From JACKII01 sp041687435 (GTDB lineage: Bacteria > Pseudomonadota > Alphaproteobacteria > Bin95), in NCBI GenBank assembly GCA_041687435.1, contig JAWLBX010000003.1, forward strand, positions 1 to 64,000: 64,000 nucleotides of DNA, in the 5' to 3' direction. The notes beneath the pieces are model-generated. The model was given only the letters and a program-made list of their open reading frames with translations. It was not told the DNA's origin and made no database searches. The position numbers were made by a program, and so were the translations under genes. This document shows, one piece after another, positions 9,701 to 18,003 of the stretch (position 1 is its first letter; each line of letters begins with the position of its first letter).

Positions 9701-10445
9701 CCGGGATATCGCCGCGCAGCCGCGCAAGATCATCTCGTCCCCAACCTGGTCCGGCCTGGAAAGCGAGAAGGTCTGCTACAACGCGGGCTATACCAACGTC
9801 CACGAGCTAATCCCCTGGCGCACGCTGACCGGGCGCCAACAGCTCTACCAGGACCATTTGTGGATGCGGGCTTTCGGCGAGGGGCTGATGTCATACCGGC
9901 CGCCGGTGGACCTTAAAACCATCACGGATGCGGTCCACACCGACAAGGGCCAGCCGCACGTGGTGCTGAACTTCATCACGCCGCACCAGAAATGGGGCAT
10001 CCATTCTACCTATACCGATAACCTGCTGATGTTGACGCTGAACCGCGGCGGGCCCGTGATCTGGATCTCGGAAAACGACGCCAGGACAGCCGGCATTGTC
10101 GATAACGATTGGGTGGAACTCTACAACTCGAACGGCGCGCTGACAGCCCGGGCGGTTGTTTCCCAGCGGATCAAGGACGGCACAACGTTCATGTATCACG
10201 CGCAGGAAAAGATCGTGAACACGCCGGGTTCGGAAAAAACCGGCAAGCGCGGCGGCATCCACAACTCGGTAACCCGCACGGTTCTCAAACCCACCCACAT
10301 GATCGGCGGCTACGCCCAGCAATCCTACGGCTTCAACTACTACGGAACCGTTGGCTCGAACCGGGATGAGTTCGTCATTGTCCGCAAGATGCAGAAAATC
10401 GACTGGCTAGACCGGCCAGCCGCCCAGAAGGAGGCCGCCCAATGA
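6711..10445 (+). CDS. narG: Respiratory nitrate reductase, alpha (catalytic) subunit
   Basis: This 1244-residue molybdoenzyme subunit reduces nitrate to nitrite with electrons from quinol on the cytoplasmic face of the inner membrane. The N-terminal FS0 cluster ligands are seen as HGVNCTGSCSW (His51, Cys55, Cys59) with a further Cys in PRGCARGAS. The bis-MGD region includes WYCDLPPASPQTWGEQ, whose Asp is the molybdenum ligand in NarG, followed by WGSNVPQTRTPDAHF. Length equals the family norm. There is no Tat signal, as expected for the membrane-bound cytoplasmic enzyme. It overlaps narH by 4 bp. Confidence 0.98.
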   Translation: MSHLLDRLNFLQPKELERFANGHGQVTREDRAWEDTYRNRWRHDKIVRSTHGVNCTGSCSWKIYVKSGIVTWETQQTDYPRTRPDLPNHEPRGCARGASYSWYLYSANRVKNPLVRGRLMKVWREMRKTKSPIEAWTDIQQDPILRASYVETRGKGGFVRASWDEATEIVAAANAYTARTYGPDRVFGFSPIPAMSMISYAAGSRYLSLLGGVCMSFYDWYCDLPPASPQTWGEQTDVPESADWYNAGYLILWGSNVPQTRTPDAHFYTEARYRGTKSAVICPDYSEAAKFGDVWLNVKQGTDAALAMAFGHVILREFHLDRQAEYFGDYCRKYSDFPMLVQLEERDGRLIPGRFLRADDLDGKLGEENNPEWKTIAIDEVSGQLVAPNGAIGYRWGEQGKWNLEEKAGAAETRLKLTLIGEGDHDDVAGVDFPYFGGQATAAFSTGDDRPDVLTHNIPVRTVQTAAGEVRVATVFDLFCANYGLDRGLGGDWVTSDYDADVPGSPAWAEKITGVRRDRIVHVAREFAQNAEKTQGKSMVIIGAAMNHWYHMDMNYRGVINMLVMCGCVGQSGGGWAHYVGQEKLRPQTGWQPLAFALDWARPPRHMNSTSAWYAHTDQWRYETLRADEILSPTAPKGDWDASMIDYNIRAERMGWLPSAPQLKTNPLEVAKAAKAAGKEIPAYVAEQLQSGALEMSCEDPDDPANWPRNLFVWRSNLLGSSGKGHEYFLKHLLGTDHGVMGRDLGEEGGQLPKEAKWHEEAPRGKLDLLTCIDFRMSTTAVYSDIVLPTASWYEKNDLNTSDMHPFIHPLQAAVDPAYESKSDWEIFKAIAKKFQEVASEILGQETDIVASPILHDTPAEIAQDQVRDWKKGECDLIPGKTAPNFVAVERDYPALYDRFVALGPLMDKAGNGGKGIGWNTEHEVQALRDLNGVWEDGPAKGCPKIVTDIDATEVVLMLAPETNGEVAVKAWDALSKITGREHAHLAVPKEDEKIRFRDIAAQPRKIISSPTWSGLESEKVCYNAGYTNVHELIPWRTLTGRQQLYQDHLWMRAFGEGLMSYRPPVDLKTITDAVHTDKGQPHVVLNFITPHQKWGIHSTYTDNLLMLTLNRGGPVIWISENDARTAGIVDNDWVELYNSNGALTARAVVSQRIKDGTTFMYHAQEKIVNTPGSEKTGKRGGIHNSVTRTVLKPTHMIGGYAQQSYGFNYYGTVGSNRDEFVIVRKMQKIDWLDRPAAQKEAAQ

Positions 10446-11965
10446 AAGTGCGTGCGCAAATCGGCATGGTGCTGAACCTCGACAAATGCATCGGGTGTCA
10501 CACCTGTTCCGTCACCTGCAAGAATGTGTGGACCAGCCGCGACGGCGTCGAATATGCATGGTTCAACAATGTGGAGACCAAGCCCGGCACCGGGTACCCA
10601 AGCGATTGGGAAAACCAGGAACGCTGGAACGGCGGCTGGGTCCGGACGAAGGCCGGCAAGCTTCAGCCGAAGCAGGGGGCGAAGTGGCGGATCCTCGCCA
10701 ACATCTTCGCCAATCCGGACCTGCCCGAAATCGACGATTATTACGAACCGTTCGACTTCGATTACGACCACCTGAAGTCCGCCCCAGAAATGGAGGCCTT
10801 CCCGACCGCCCGTCCACGGTCTGCCATCACTGGCGAGCGGATGGAAAAGATCGAGAAAGGGCCGAATTGGGAGGAGATCCTGGGCGGCGAATTCTCGAAA
10901 CGCAGTCAGGACTACAATTTTGAAGGCATCCAAAAGCAGATTTATGGGGAATACGAGAATACCTTCATGATGTATCTCCCCCGGCTGTGCGAGCATTGCC
11001 TGAACCCGAGCTGCGTCGCGTCCTGTCCATCCGGTGCCATCTACAAGCGGGAGGAAGATGGCATCGTCCTGATCGACCAGGAAAAATGCCGGGGCTGGCG
11101 CATGTGTGTTTCCGGCTGCCCCTATAAGAAAATCTATTACAACTGGTCGACCGGAAAATCCGAGAAATGCACGCTCTGCTACCCGCGGATCGAGAGCGGC
11201 AACCCGACGGTCTGTTCCGAAACCTGTGTCGGCCGCATTCGCTATATCGGTGTGATGCTCTACGATGCGGATAAGATTGCAGAAGCCGCGAATGCGGAGC
11301 AGACGACCGACCTCTACGATGCGCAATTGGGCGTTTTCCTGGACCCGAACGACCCGGAAGTGATCGCCGCCGCCCGGAAAGCCGGCATCCCCGAGGACTG
11401 GATCAAGGCGGCGCAGGATAGCCCGATCTGGAAAATGGCAATGGAGTGGAAGGTCGCCTTCCCGCTCCACCCCGAATACCGGACGCTGCCGATGGTCTGG
11501 TATATCCCGCCGCTCAGCCCGATCCAGAACGCGGCGGAAGCCGGTGCGATCGGCATGGATGGCGCGATGCCGGATGTTCGTAACCTGCGCATCCCGTTGC
11601 GCTACCTGGCCAACATGTTGACGGCCGGCGACGAGGCGCCGGTGGCCCAGGCGCTGGAGCGGATGTTGGCCATGCGCGCCTATATGCGGGCGAAGTCCAT
11701 CGACGGCGTGAACGATGAGGGCATTGCCGCCCGCGTCGGCCTTACCGGGCGCATGATCGAGGATATGTACCGGATCATGGCGTTGGCGGATTACGAGGAC
11801 CGTTTCGTCATTCCGACCACCCACCGCGAGCAGGTGGAGGAAGCCTACGACCTGCGGGGCGGCTGCGGCTTCACGGATGGCAATGGCTGCTCCACGGGCA
11901 TTTCCAAGACCTCGCTTTTCGGGCGAGCCAAGCGGCCGCTGCGTATGCCAGAGGAGGTGCGGTGA
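10442..11965 (+). CDS. narH: Respiratory nitrate reductase, beta (iron-sulfur) subunit
   Basis: This 507-residue electron-transfer subunit links NarI hemes to NarG. Four cysteine groups are visible: CIGCHTCSVTC near the N-terminus, CEHCLNPSCVASC, CRGWRMCVSGC, and CTLCYPRIESG followed by CSETC. In the third group a Trp replaces a Cys, the classic sign of the [3Fe-4S] cluster; the others hold [4Fe-4S]. The start overlaps the narG stop and the end overlaps narJ, both by 4 bp, which fits translational coupling of the complex. Confidence 0.97.
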   Translation: MKVRAQIGMVLNLDKCIGCHTCSVTCKNVWTSRDGVEYAWFNNVETKPGTGYPSDWENQERWNGGWVRTKAGKLQPKQGAKWRILANIFANPDLPEIDDYYEPFDFDYDHLKSAPEMEAFPTARPRSAITGERMEKIEKGPNWEEILGGEFSKRSQDYNFEGIQKQIYGEYENTFMMYLPRLCEHCLNPSCVASCPSGAIYKREEDGIVLIDQEKCRGWRMCVSGCPYKKIYYNWSTGKSEKCTLCYPRIESGNPTVCSETCVGRIRYIGVMLYDADKIAEAANAEQTTDLYDAQLGVFLDPNDPEVIAAARKAGIPEDWIKAAQDSPIWKMAMEWKVAFPLHPEYRTLPMVWYIPPLSPIQNAAEAGAIGMDGAMPDVRNLRIPLRYLANMLTAGDEAPVAQALERMLAMRAYMRAKSIDGVNDEGIAARVGLTGRMIEDMYRIMALADYEDRFVIPTTHREQVEEAYDLRGGCGFTDGNGCSTGISKTSLFGRAKRPLRMPEEVR

Positions 11966-12666
11966 TGGATCGGACTCTGAAAGCGGTCTCGCTCATCTTG
12001 AGCTACCCAACCCGGGATCTTCAGGCAGCAATGCCGGAAATCGCGGGCGTCCTGGCCGCCGATACGCGCCTGACGGCAGCCGCACGGCGGGCCTTGCGCC
12101 CGCTGATGGAGGAGTTGCGTGACCGGGATATTTACGATCTGGAAGAACGCTATGTCATGCTGTTCGACCGGTCGCGCACTCTGTCGCTGAACCTGTTCGA
12201 GCATGTCCACGGCGAAAGCCGGGACCGCGGCAGCGCCATGGTCTCGCTGCTGGAAACCTATCGCGACGGCGGTTTCGAGCCTTCGACATCCGAACTGCCG
12301 GACCATCTGCCCGTACTGCTCGAATTTCTGGCGACGCGGCCGTTTGCGGAAGCTGCCGAAACCCTGGGCGAGGCCACGCATTTGCTGGAGGCGTTGCAGG
12401 TGCGGCTGGAGCGGCGCGAAAGCACTTACGCCCCGGTCTTTGCCGCCCTTTCCCAGCTTGCAGCGGTAAGGGCGGACAAGGCAGCGGTGGCCGAACTGCT
12501 GGAAGAGCCGGAAATCGACCCGGACGACCTCGATAGCCTCGATGAGGTTTGGCAGGAAACCGAGGTCCGCTTCGGGCCCGATCCGGATGCGGGCTGTCCG
12601 CAGGTCCGTGAGATGTTGGCGCGGATGGATGTTCCCGCCGCCCCCGCCCCTTATGCCGCCGAATAG
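11962..12666 (+). CDS. narJ: Nitrate reductase molybdenum cofactor assembly chaperone
   Basis: The 234-residue protein is all-helical and has the NarJ/TorD chaperone pattern: KAVSLILSYPT at the N-terminus, then FDRSRTLSLNLFEHVHGESR, the most conserved family region, and a helical ELPDHLPVLLEFLAT segment. NarJ binds apo-NarG, helps molybdenum cofactor and FS0 insertion and delays membrane docking; it is not part of the final enzyme. It lies between narH (4-bp overlap) and narI (12-bp gap). Confidence 0.95.
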   Translation: MMDRTLKAVSLILSYPTRDLQAAMPEIAGVLAADTRLTAAARRALRPLMEELRDRDIYDLEERYVMLFDRSRTLSLNLFEHVHGESRDRGSAMVSLLETYRDGGFEPSTSELPDHLPVLLEFLATRPFAEAAETLGEATHLLEALQVRLERRESTYAPVFAALSQLAAVRADKAAVAELLEEPEIDPDDLDSLDEVWQETEVRFGPDPDAGCPQVREMLARMDVPAAPAPYAAE

Positions 12667-12678
12667 GGAGATTGAGCC

Positions 12679-13401
12679 ATGTTCGGAAATTTCGACATCG
12701 ATTTCATCATCTTCGGCATCATGCCCTATGTGGCGCTGACGGTGCTTTTGGTTGGCTGCATCGCCCGTTACGAACGGGACCCGTTTACATGGAAATCGTC
12801 CTCCAGCCAGCTTTTGCGGCGCAAGCAACTGGTTTGGGGTTCGATCCTGTTCCATGTTGGCATCATCACGGTGTTTTTCGGCCATTTGGTCGGGCTGTTC
12901 ACCCCGGTTTGGCTGCTGGATGTCTTAGGGATACCCTATGGCCTGAAACAGTGGATCGCCGTTCTGCTGGGCGGTGTCGCCGGCATGGCGGCGCTGGTCG
13001 GCGCAACCATGCTGCTGCACCGGCGGCTTTTCGATGCCCGCATTCGGGTCACGTCCAGCTATCCGGATATCATCATCATGGTGCTGATCTGGCTGCAATT
13101 GGTCATCGGCTTGCTGACGATCACGCAGACCGCACAGCACATGGATGGGTCCGAGATGGTGCGCTTCATGAACTGGTCGCAGAGCGTCGTCTCCTGGAAT
13201 CTTAACGCCTGGATGACGGTCGTGGACGTGCATTGGCTCTATAAGGTGCACATCTTCCTGGGCCTGGTCATTACGATCCTATTCCCGTTCACGCGGCTGG
13301 TGCATATGGTCTCCGGCTTTGCCGCGCCGGTGCGCTACCTGCTGCGTTCGGGGTATCAGATCGTCCGCACACGCCGCACGCACACCCTGCCGGCGGAGTG
13401 A
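12679..13401 (+). CDS. narI: Respiratory nitrate reductase, gamma subunit (cytochrome b)
   Basis: This 240-residue membrane subunit oxidises quinol and anchors NarGH. Five hydrophobic helices can be counted. Two heme-b histidine pairs fit the known arrangement: FHVGIITVFFGH in helix 2 and HWLYKVHIFLGL with FTRLVHMVSGF in helix 5. The protein starts at 12679 after GGGAGATTGAGCC. Its stop codon lies 8 bp before the start of the parvulin gene, whose ribosome site is inside the narI end. Confidence 0.97.
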   Translation: MFGNFDIDFIIFGIMPYVALTVLLVGCIARYERDPFTWKSSSSQLLRRKQLVWGSILFHVGIITVFFGHLVGLFTPVWLLDVLGIPYGLKQWIAVLLGGVAGMAALVGATMLLHRRLFDARIRVTSSYPDIIIMVLIWLQLVIGLLTITQTAQHMDGSEMVRFMNWSQSVVSWNLNAWMTVVDVHWLYKVHIFLGLVITILFPFTRLVHMVSGFAAPVRYLLRSGYQIVRTRRTHTLPAE

Positions 13402-13406
13402 TCGCG

Positions 13407-14204
13407 ATGAGTACAGCCCTGTTTCCCGATTTGGTGGTCAATGGCGAGACCATATCCCGTCAGATCATCGCTGCGGAGGCGCAGAACCACCCTGCGCCTC
13501 GGGACAAACCCGGCCTGGCCTGGCGTCAGGCGGCGAATGCCGTCGCGGTGCGTACCTTGTTGCTACAGGAAGCCCGCCGCCGGCGGCTGACACCAGACCC
13601 GGAGGAGGTCGGGCCCAGCCGCCTGGAAACCGAGGACGAAGCCTTAATCCGCGAACTGCTCGATATTGCGGTCGAGGCAGGGCCGCCGGATGAAGCGGCT
13701 ATCCATGCGGAATGGGCGCGCGATCCGTCGCGTTTCCGCACTCCGCCCTTGTGGGAAGCATCCCACATTCTCTGCGCCTGTGATCCGCGCGACGAGGCAT
13801 TGCGCGGTCAGGCGCAGGCACGGGCGGCGGCAGTGCTGGAGGAGGTGCGCGCCAATCCCCGGCGGTTCCCTTCGTTGGCCGCGCGTGAGAGCGATTGCGG
13901 TTCAAAGGCATCCGGCGGCAGCCTTGGCCAGGTCCGGCCCGGCGATCTGGCGCCGGAATTCGAGGCGGCACTGCGCAACCTGGCAGAGGGAGAGATCGCG
14001 AGCGAGCCGGTCGCGACGCGCTACGGCTGGCATGTGATCCGGCTCGATGCCGTGGCGGAAGGGCAGGTGCTGCCCTTCTCGGCGGTGCGGGGCAAGATTG
14101 CAGAGGCAATGGAAAAGGCCGCTTGGGCTTCTGCCGCCCGCGCGTTCATCGCCAGGCTTGCCAGCGAGGCCACCCTCACTGGCGCGGATTTGCGGACCAT
14201 CTAG
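13407..14204 (+). CDS. PpiC/parvulin-type peptidyl-prolyl isomerase of the nar operon
   Basis: The 265-residue protein ends in a parvulin domain (about residues 110-230). Visible markers are ASHILCACDPRDEA, then LAARESDCGSKASGGSLGQ and VRPGDLAPEFEAAL, and RYGWHVIRLDAVAEG. The N-terminal 100 residues are a NifM/SurA-like helical part. There is no signal peptide, so it should act in the cytoplasm, like NifM. A similar gene follows narI in Pseudomonas aeruginosa, which suggests a folding role for the nitrate reductase. An ATG at 13407 with GGAG 8 bp upstream is preferred to a GTG at 13398 that overlaps the narI stop. Confidence 0.9.
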   Translation: MSTALFPDLVVNGETISRQIIAAEAQNHPAPRDKPGLAWRQAANAVAVRTLLLQEARRRRLTPDPEEVGPSRLETEDEALIRELLDIAVEAGPPDEAAIHAEWARDPSRFRTPPLWEASHILCACDPRDEALRGQAQARAAAVLEEVRANPRRFPSLAARESDCGSKASGGSLGQVRPGDLAPEFEAALRNLAEGEIASEPVATRYGWHVIRLDAVAEGQVLPFSAVRGKIAEAMEKAAWASAARAFIARLASEATLTGADLRTI

Positions 14205-14221
14205 GTTCACAGGACAAGCCC

Positions 14222-14785
14222 ATGAGCCAGGCGCAGCGATCACGGGGCAAGGGGCGGCGCAAGCCCGCCGTCCCGCATGGCCCAATCCGGGACCCGCTGG
14301 ACGTTATCGCTGCCGACCATGCTGCCGAACGGGATGCCTGCTTGCTGATCGAGCGGATTGTCCGGTCCGGCGATCCCCTGCCGGATGACGTGAAGCGGGT
14401 GGTTTCGTTCCTGTTCGGTGCATTCCGTCAGCACCTGCTGGACGAGGAGGAAGACCTATTCCCCTTGTTGTGCCGGCGATGCGAGCCGGAGGACGAGATC
14501 GAGAAGATTATCGGCCTGCTGCGGTCGGAACACCGGCATCCGCGGTCGGATTATTGCCGGATCATCGAAATCCTGGAAACCGCCATGGCTGGGGCCTCGG
14601 CAATGTCGGCGAATGACCGGCGCATTTTAGCCGACTATGCGTTGTGCGCGCAGCGGCACCTTAGCGTTGAAAACGCAATCATCCTGCCCCTTGCGCGTGC
14701 CCGGCTGACCCGCGCAGACCTTGCCCGGTTGCGGCGGCGCATGCTGGAACGGCGATGCGGATGCAGCAACGATGCCGCCCGCTGA
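14222..14785 (+). CDS. Hemerythrin HHE domain protein
   Basis: A 187-residue protein with a basic N-terminus (about 20 residues of Arg/Lys/Gln) followed by a hemerythrin-like four-helix bundle. Iron-ligand candidates are the His in IAADHAAERDACLLIERI, the His and Glu pattern in FRQHLLDEEEDLFPLL, a His in LRSEHRH, and CAQRHLSVENAIILPLA near the end. Such proteins bind a di-iron centre and handle oxygen, NO or iron; near nar genes a role in nitrosative stress or iron-centre repair is plausible. A tail CGCS motif at the C-terminus is unusual. It is 17 bp downstream of the parvulin gene. Confidence 0.85.
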   Translation: MSQAQRSRGKGRRKPAVPHGPIRDPLDVIAADHAAERDACLLIERIVRSGDPLPDDVKRVVSFLFGAFRQHLLDEEEDLFPLLCRRCEPEDEIEKIIGLLRSEHRHPRSDYCRIIEILETAMAGASAMSANDRRILADYALCAQRHLSVENAIILPLARARLTRADLARLRRRMLERRCGCSNDAAR

Positions 14786-14862
14786 AACGCATTCGGTTTC
14801 GGCGGCGGGTGAACCCTTGTCATGCCAGGGCGTGCCATGCTCTCATCACTACGAGGATCGTC

Positions 14863-15417
14863 ATGAAAATCGCCTTTACATTGGCGCCCGAGAGGGGCGA
14901 GATCGATCGCCTGCTGGCGAGCCTGGCCGGCCGATTGCTGGCATCCGGCAGCCGCATTTGCGGAACCATTCAAATCAACTCCGAACGGGCGGATTGGGGA
15001 CCGTGCGACATGGATATCAAGGTGCTGCCCGATGGGCCGGCGATCCGCATATCGCAATCCCTGGGGCGGGCATCGCGCGGGTGCCGCCTTGATCCCGGGG
15101 CTCTGGAAACCGCGGTACACTTGGTCGGGCAATCAATGGCCAGCGGCTGCGATCTGCTGCTTGTCAATAAGTTCGGCAAGCATGAAGCGGAAGGGCGGGG
15201 GTTCCGCAATGTGATTGCGGAGGCGATGTTCCGCGAAATACCCGTCCTGGTGGGGCTGAACCCGCTCAATCGTGAAGCTTTCCAGGGATTTACCGGCGGC
15301 CTTGCCAAGGAATTGCCGCCAGACGAGGCTGTGTTGCTGGATTGGCTGGGTTTCGACGCCATGGGCAGATTGCGCCCGGCCACACGCTCGGGCAGTCTGG
15401 CGTCAAGCGGGGCTTGA
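14863..15417 (+). CDS. DUF2478 family protein
   Basis: This 184-residue protein begins MKIAFTLAPERGEIDRLLA and contains SQSMASGCDLLLVNKFGKHE and FREIPVLVGL, an alpha/beta pattern resembling small nucleoside-triphosphate-binding proteins of the DUF2478 family. These genes often sit beside molybdate transport or molybdoenzyme genes, but no function is established. The ATG at 14863 follows GAGGA with 6-bp spacing; the open frame continues to 14755 inside the hemerythrin gene but that part looks like overlap. It appears to be the last gene of the nar operon. Confidence 0.75.
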   Translation: MKIAFTLAPERGEIDRLLASLAGRLLASGSRICGTIQINSERADWGPCDMDIKVLPDGPAIRISQSLGRASRGCRLDPGALETAVHLVGQSMASGCDLLLVNKFGKHEAEGRGFRNVIAEAMFREIPVLVGLNPLNREAFQGFTGGLAKELPPDEAVLLDWLGFDAMGRLRPATRSGSLASSGA

Positions 15418-15469
15418 TTGGCCCGTACGGCGCGCGCCGGCGCCATCGCCCAGAGGGAGAACATAGACC

Positions 15470-16303
15470 ATGGCGGAATTGGATGGAAAAGTCGCGGTCA
15501 TCACCGGCGGCGCCAGCGGTATCGGGGAAGCAACTGTGCGGCTTTTCGCAAAGGAAGGCGCGCGTGTCGTCATCGCCGACATGCAGCGCGAACGGGGGGA
15601 GGCGCTGGCGAGCGATATTGGCGATGCGGCTGCATTTGCATTTTGCGAGGTGCGCCAGGAAGACCAGGTGAAGGCCGCGGTGGATATGGCCGTGGGCCGC
15701 TGGGGTCGGCTCGACTGCATGTTCAACAATGCGGGCTTCGGGGGCGCGCTCGGGCTGTACGAGGATATCCCGGCCGAAGAATTCGATATGACCTTCGATG
15801 TGCTGGTAAAAGGCGTTTTCCTGGGCATGAAACACGCCGTGCCGGCGATGCGCGCCCAGGGCGGCGGCTCGATCATCAACACTGGCTCGATTGCCGGCGT
15901 GGCGGCGGGGCGCGGGCCGCTGGTCTATTCCGCCGCCAAGGCCGCGGTGATCCACATGACCAAGACGGCGGCCATGCCTTATGGCGAGGACAACATCCGC
16001 GTCAACTGCATCTGCCCCGGCTACATCCCGACGCCGCTGTCCACCAACACGGTCGGCAAGCCCGAAACGTTGATGGAGGAGCGGGCAGAAGCCTATGCCA
16101 GCCGACAGCCGATCCCGCGGGCAGGCCAGCCGGACGACATCGCCCAAATGGCGCTGTTCCTGGCGAGCGACCGCTCCAGCTTCGTGAATGGGCAGGCCAT
16201 CGTGGTCGATGGTGCGGTCGCGAACGGCGTCATGTGGGCGGATCAGGCCCCGGCGTACAAAACCCACCGGCCGATCAAGGTTTACAATCCGGACCGTAAC
16301 TGA
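15470..16303 (+). CDS. Short-chain dehydrogenase/reductase, classical
   Basis: The 277-residue enzyme is a standard classical SDR. The cofactor motif TGGASGIGEA is at residues 12-21, the NNAG motif in MFNNAGFGG, the catalytic Ser in INTGSIAGV, and the Tyr-Lys pair in LVYSAAKAAV. Asp in VVIADMQ after the second strand suggests NAD preference. The substrate is unknown; the closest recognisable types are 3-oxoacyl reductases, cyclopentanol dehydrogenases and hydroxysteroid dehydrogenases. It is 52 bp after the DUF2478 gene and preceded by AGAGGGAG, so it may be read separately from the nar genes. Confidence 0.92.
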   Translation: MAELDGKVAVITGGASGIGEATVRLFAKEGARVVIADMQRERGEALASDIGDAAAFAFCEVRQEDQVKAAVDMAVGRWGRLDCMFNNAGFGGALGLYEDIPAEEFDMTFDVLVKGVFLGMKHAVPAMRAQGGGSIINTGSIAGVAAGRGPLVYSAAKAAVIHMTKTAAMPYGEDNIRVNCICPGYIPTPLSTNTVGKPETLMEERAEAYASRQPIPRAGQPDDIAQMALFLASDRSSFVNGQAIVVDGAVANGVMWADQAPAYKTHRPIKVYNPDRN

Positions 16304-16382
16304 GGCGGGGCCGTTGGGGCTGCCCGCCCGGTCGCATCCGCGTCCGGTGCCCGGTATGAGCACCGGAGGCGGCTGCTGTGGC

Positions 16383-16715
16383 TCAGTGAGAGATCATCCA
16401 GGGCCGTGCCGACGGGAACGTCTTTGAGCCATCCGGCCGGTGCAGCGTCTTGCGGCCGGTCTTTTGGCCGCCGCTGCAACATGCGCAGCCAGGGCCGTGC
16501 TTGGACAGCCGTTTTGGGCTGTCCGCCGCCTGCTCGTTGGTGGCGTGGGCTTGGCGCTGGACATTATCCATGCGCAACACCCGCGGCACCGTCAGCATGA
16601 CCCGTGGCGCATCGGCCCCGCAATCGGGGCAGGTGCAGGGCTCCGCATATTCGGCCATGGGGCGCATGGCTTCGAACACGCCATCCCGCTGGCACCAATA
16701 TTCATAAATCGGCAT
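16383..16715 (-). CDS. fmdB: FmdB-type zinc-ribbon protein
   Basis: This 110-residue protein starts MPIYEYWCQRDGVFEAMRP and continues with CTCPDCGADAPRV, the two CxxC-like knuckles of the FmdB zinc ribbon. FmdB was described beside the formamidase gene of Methylophilus methylotrophus as a possible regulator; its biochemical role is not settled. The C-terminal half includes a second cysteine group, CACCSGGQK. It sits 12 bp downstream of fmdA and should be cotranscribed with the amidase and transporter genes. Confidence 0.88.
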   Translation of the reverse strand: MPIYEYWCQRDGVFEAMRPMAEYAEPCTCPDCGADAPRVMLTVPRVLRMDNVQRQAHATNEQAADSPKRLSKHGPGCACCSGGQKTGRKTLHRPDGSKTFPSARPWMISH

Positions 16716-16727
16716 GGCGCTGCCTCC

Positions 16728-17960
16728 TCACAGATCCGGTGCCAGGGGAACGTCGACGGAGCCGTCCAGATACTTGGTGGGGCCGTTCGCGTTCGGCATC
16801 ATGTCCCACTCGAAGATATCCGTCGGCAACCACAGCGTGGCGCACGCGTTCGGAATATCCACCACGCCGGAGATATGTCCCTGCACCGGCGCGGTACCGA
16901 GAATGGCATAGGCCTGGGCGCCGGTGTATCCAAACTTTTTCAGATATTCGATCGCGTTCAGGCATGCCTGGCGGTAGGCGACATGCACATCCAGATAATG
17001 CTGCGTCCCGCTTTCGTCGACGGAGATGCCCTCGAAAATCAGGAAGTCATCGTACCTGGGCGTGATCGGTGAGGGCCTGAAGATCGGGTTTTTCACGCCG
17101 TACTTGGCCATGCCGTCCTTGATCAGGTCGACCTTCAGGTGCAGCCAGCCGGCCATTTCGATGGCACCGCAGAAGGTGATTTCGCCGTCGCCCTGGCTGA
17201 AGTGCAGGTCGCCCATGGAGAGCCCGGCGCCGTCCACATACACGGGGAAGTAGATTTTGGAGCCGCGCGAGAGGTCCTTGATATCGCAGTTGCCGCCGTG
17301 CTCGCGCGGTGGCACGGTGCGGGCGCCCTCCGCAGCCGCGGCGGCCTTGGCGTCACCCTTCAGCCCGCCCATGTGAGCGGTCGGGCCGCCATCCGGCAGT
17401 GCTGCCAGCGGCGGCACGCGGGTCGGGTTGGTGTCGACCAGCGCCTTTTCGCGCGTGTTCCACAAGTCGAGCATCTTCTTGTCCGGCAGGCAGCCGATCA
17501 GCCCCGGGTGGATCAATCCTGCATACTTCACGCCCGGCACGTGGCGCGAGGTGGTGAACATGCCGTGGAAGTCCCAGATCGACTTCTGCGCCTGGGGGAA
17601 ATGCTCGGTCAGGAAGCCGCCGCCGTTCTGCTTGGAGAAAAAGCCATTGAATCCCCACTGGCTTTCATCCTTGGCGCCGATGTCGAGGATTTCGACCACC
17701 AGCAGGTCGCCGGGCGCCGCACCCTTCACGCCGATCGGGCCGGAGAGGTAGTGTACCTGCTCCAATTCCACATCGCGCACGTCGGCGGCGTCGTCGTTGT
17801 TGGCGATCTGGCCGCCGGTCCAGTCGTAGGTTTCGATCTTGAAATCGTCGCCCGGTGCCACCCAGACGCCAATCGGAATATCCGGGTGCCAGCGATTGTG
17901 CACATTCTCGTTGGTGTGCGGGCTCTCGCTTAGATTCACTTCGATAATGGTATCGGTCAT
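16728..17960 (-). CDS. fmdA: Formamidase (acetamidase/formamidase family)
   Basis: The 410-residue protein matches FmdA in length and in segments such as NRWHPDIPIGVWVAPGDDF, VHYLSGPIGVKGAAPGDLL, VKYAGLIHPGLIGC and ARTVPPREHGGNCDIKDL. The enzyme hydrolyses formamide to ammonia and formate in the cytoplasm; short amides can also be substrates. It lies directly downstream of urtE on the same strand, with fmdB behind it, so imported amide can be hydrolysed at once. This context argues that the urt-like transporter takes up formamide or urea. No urease genes are in the window. Confidence 0.95.
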   Translation of the reverse strand: MTDTIIEVNLSESPHTNENVHNRWHPDIPIGVWVAPGDDFKIETYDWTGGQIANNDDAADVRDVELEQVHYLSGPIGVKGAAPGDLLVVEILDIGAKDESQWGFNGFFSKQNGGGFLTEHFPQAQKSIWDFHGMFTTSRHVPGVKYAGLIHPGLIGCLPDKKMLDLWNTREKALVDTNPTRVPPLAALPDGGPTAHMGGLKGDAKAAAAAEGARTVPPREHGGNCDIKDLSRGSKIYFPVYVDGAGLSMGDLHFSQGDGEITFCGAIEMAGWLHLKVDLIKDGMAKYGVKNPIFRPSPITPRYDDFLIFEGISVDESGTQHYLDVHVAYRQACLNAIEYLKKFGYTGAQAYAILGTAPVQGHISGVVDIPNACATLWLPTDIFEWDMMPNANGPTKYLDGSVDVPLAPDL

Positions 17961-18003
17961 AACGGCTCCTTTTGCGCGGGTAGGGAATTGCGGGGGGAAG
18001 GGG

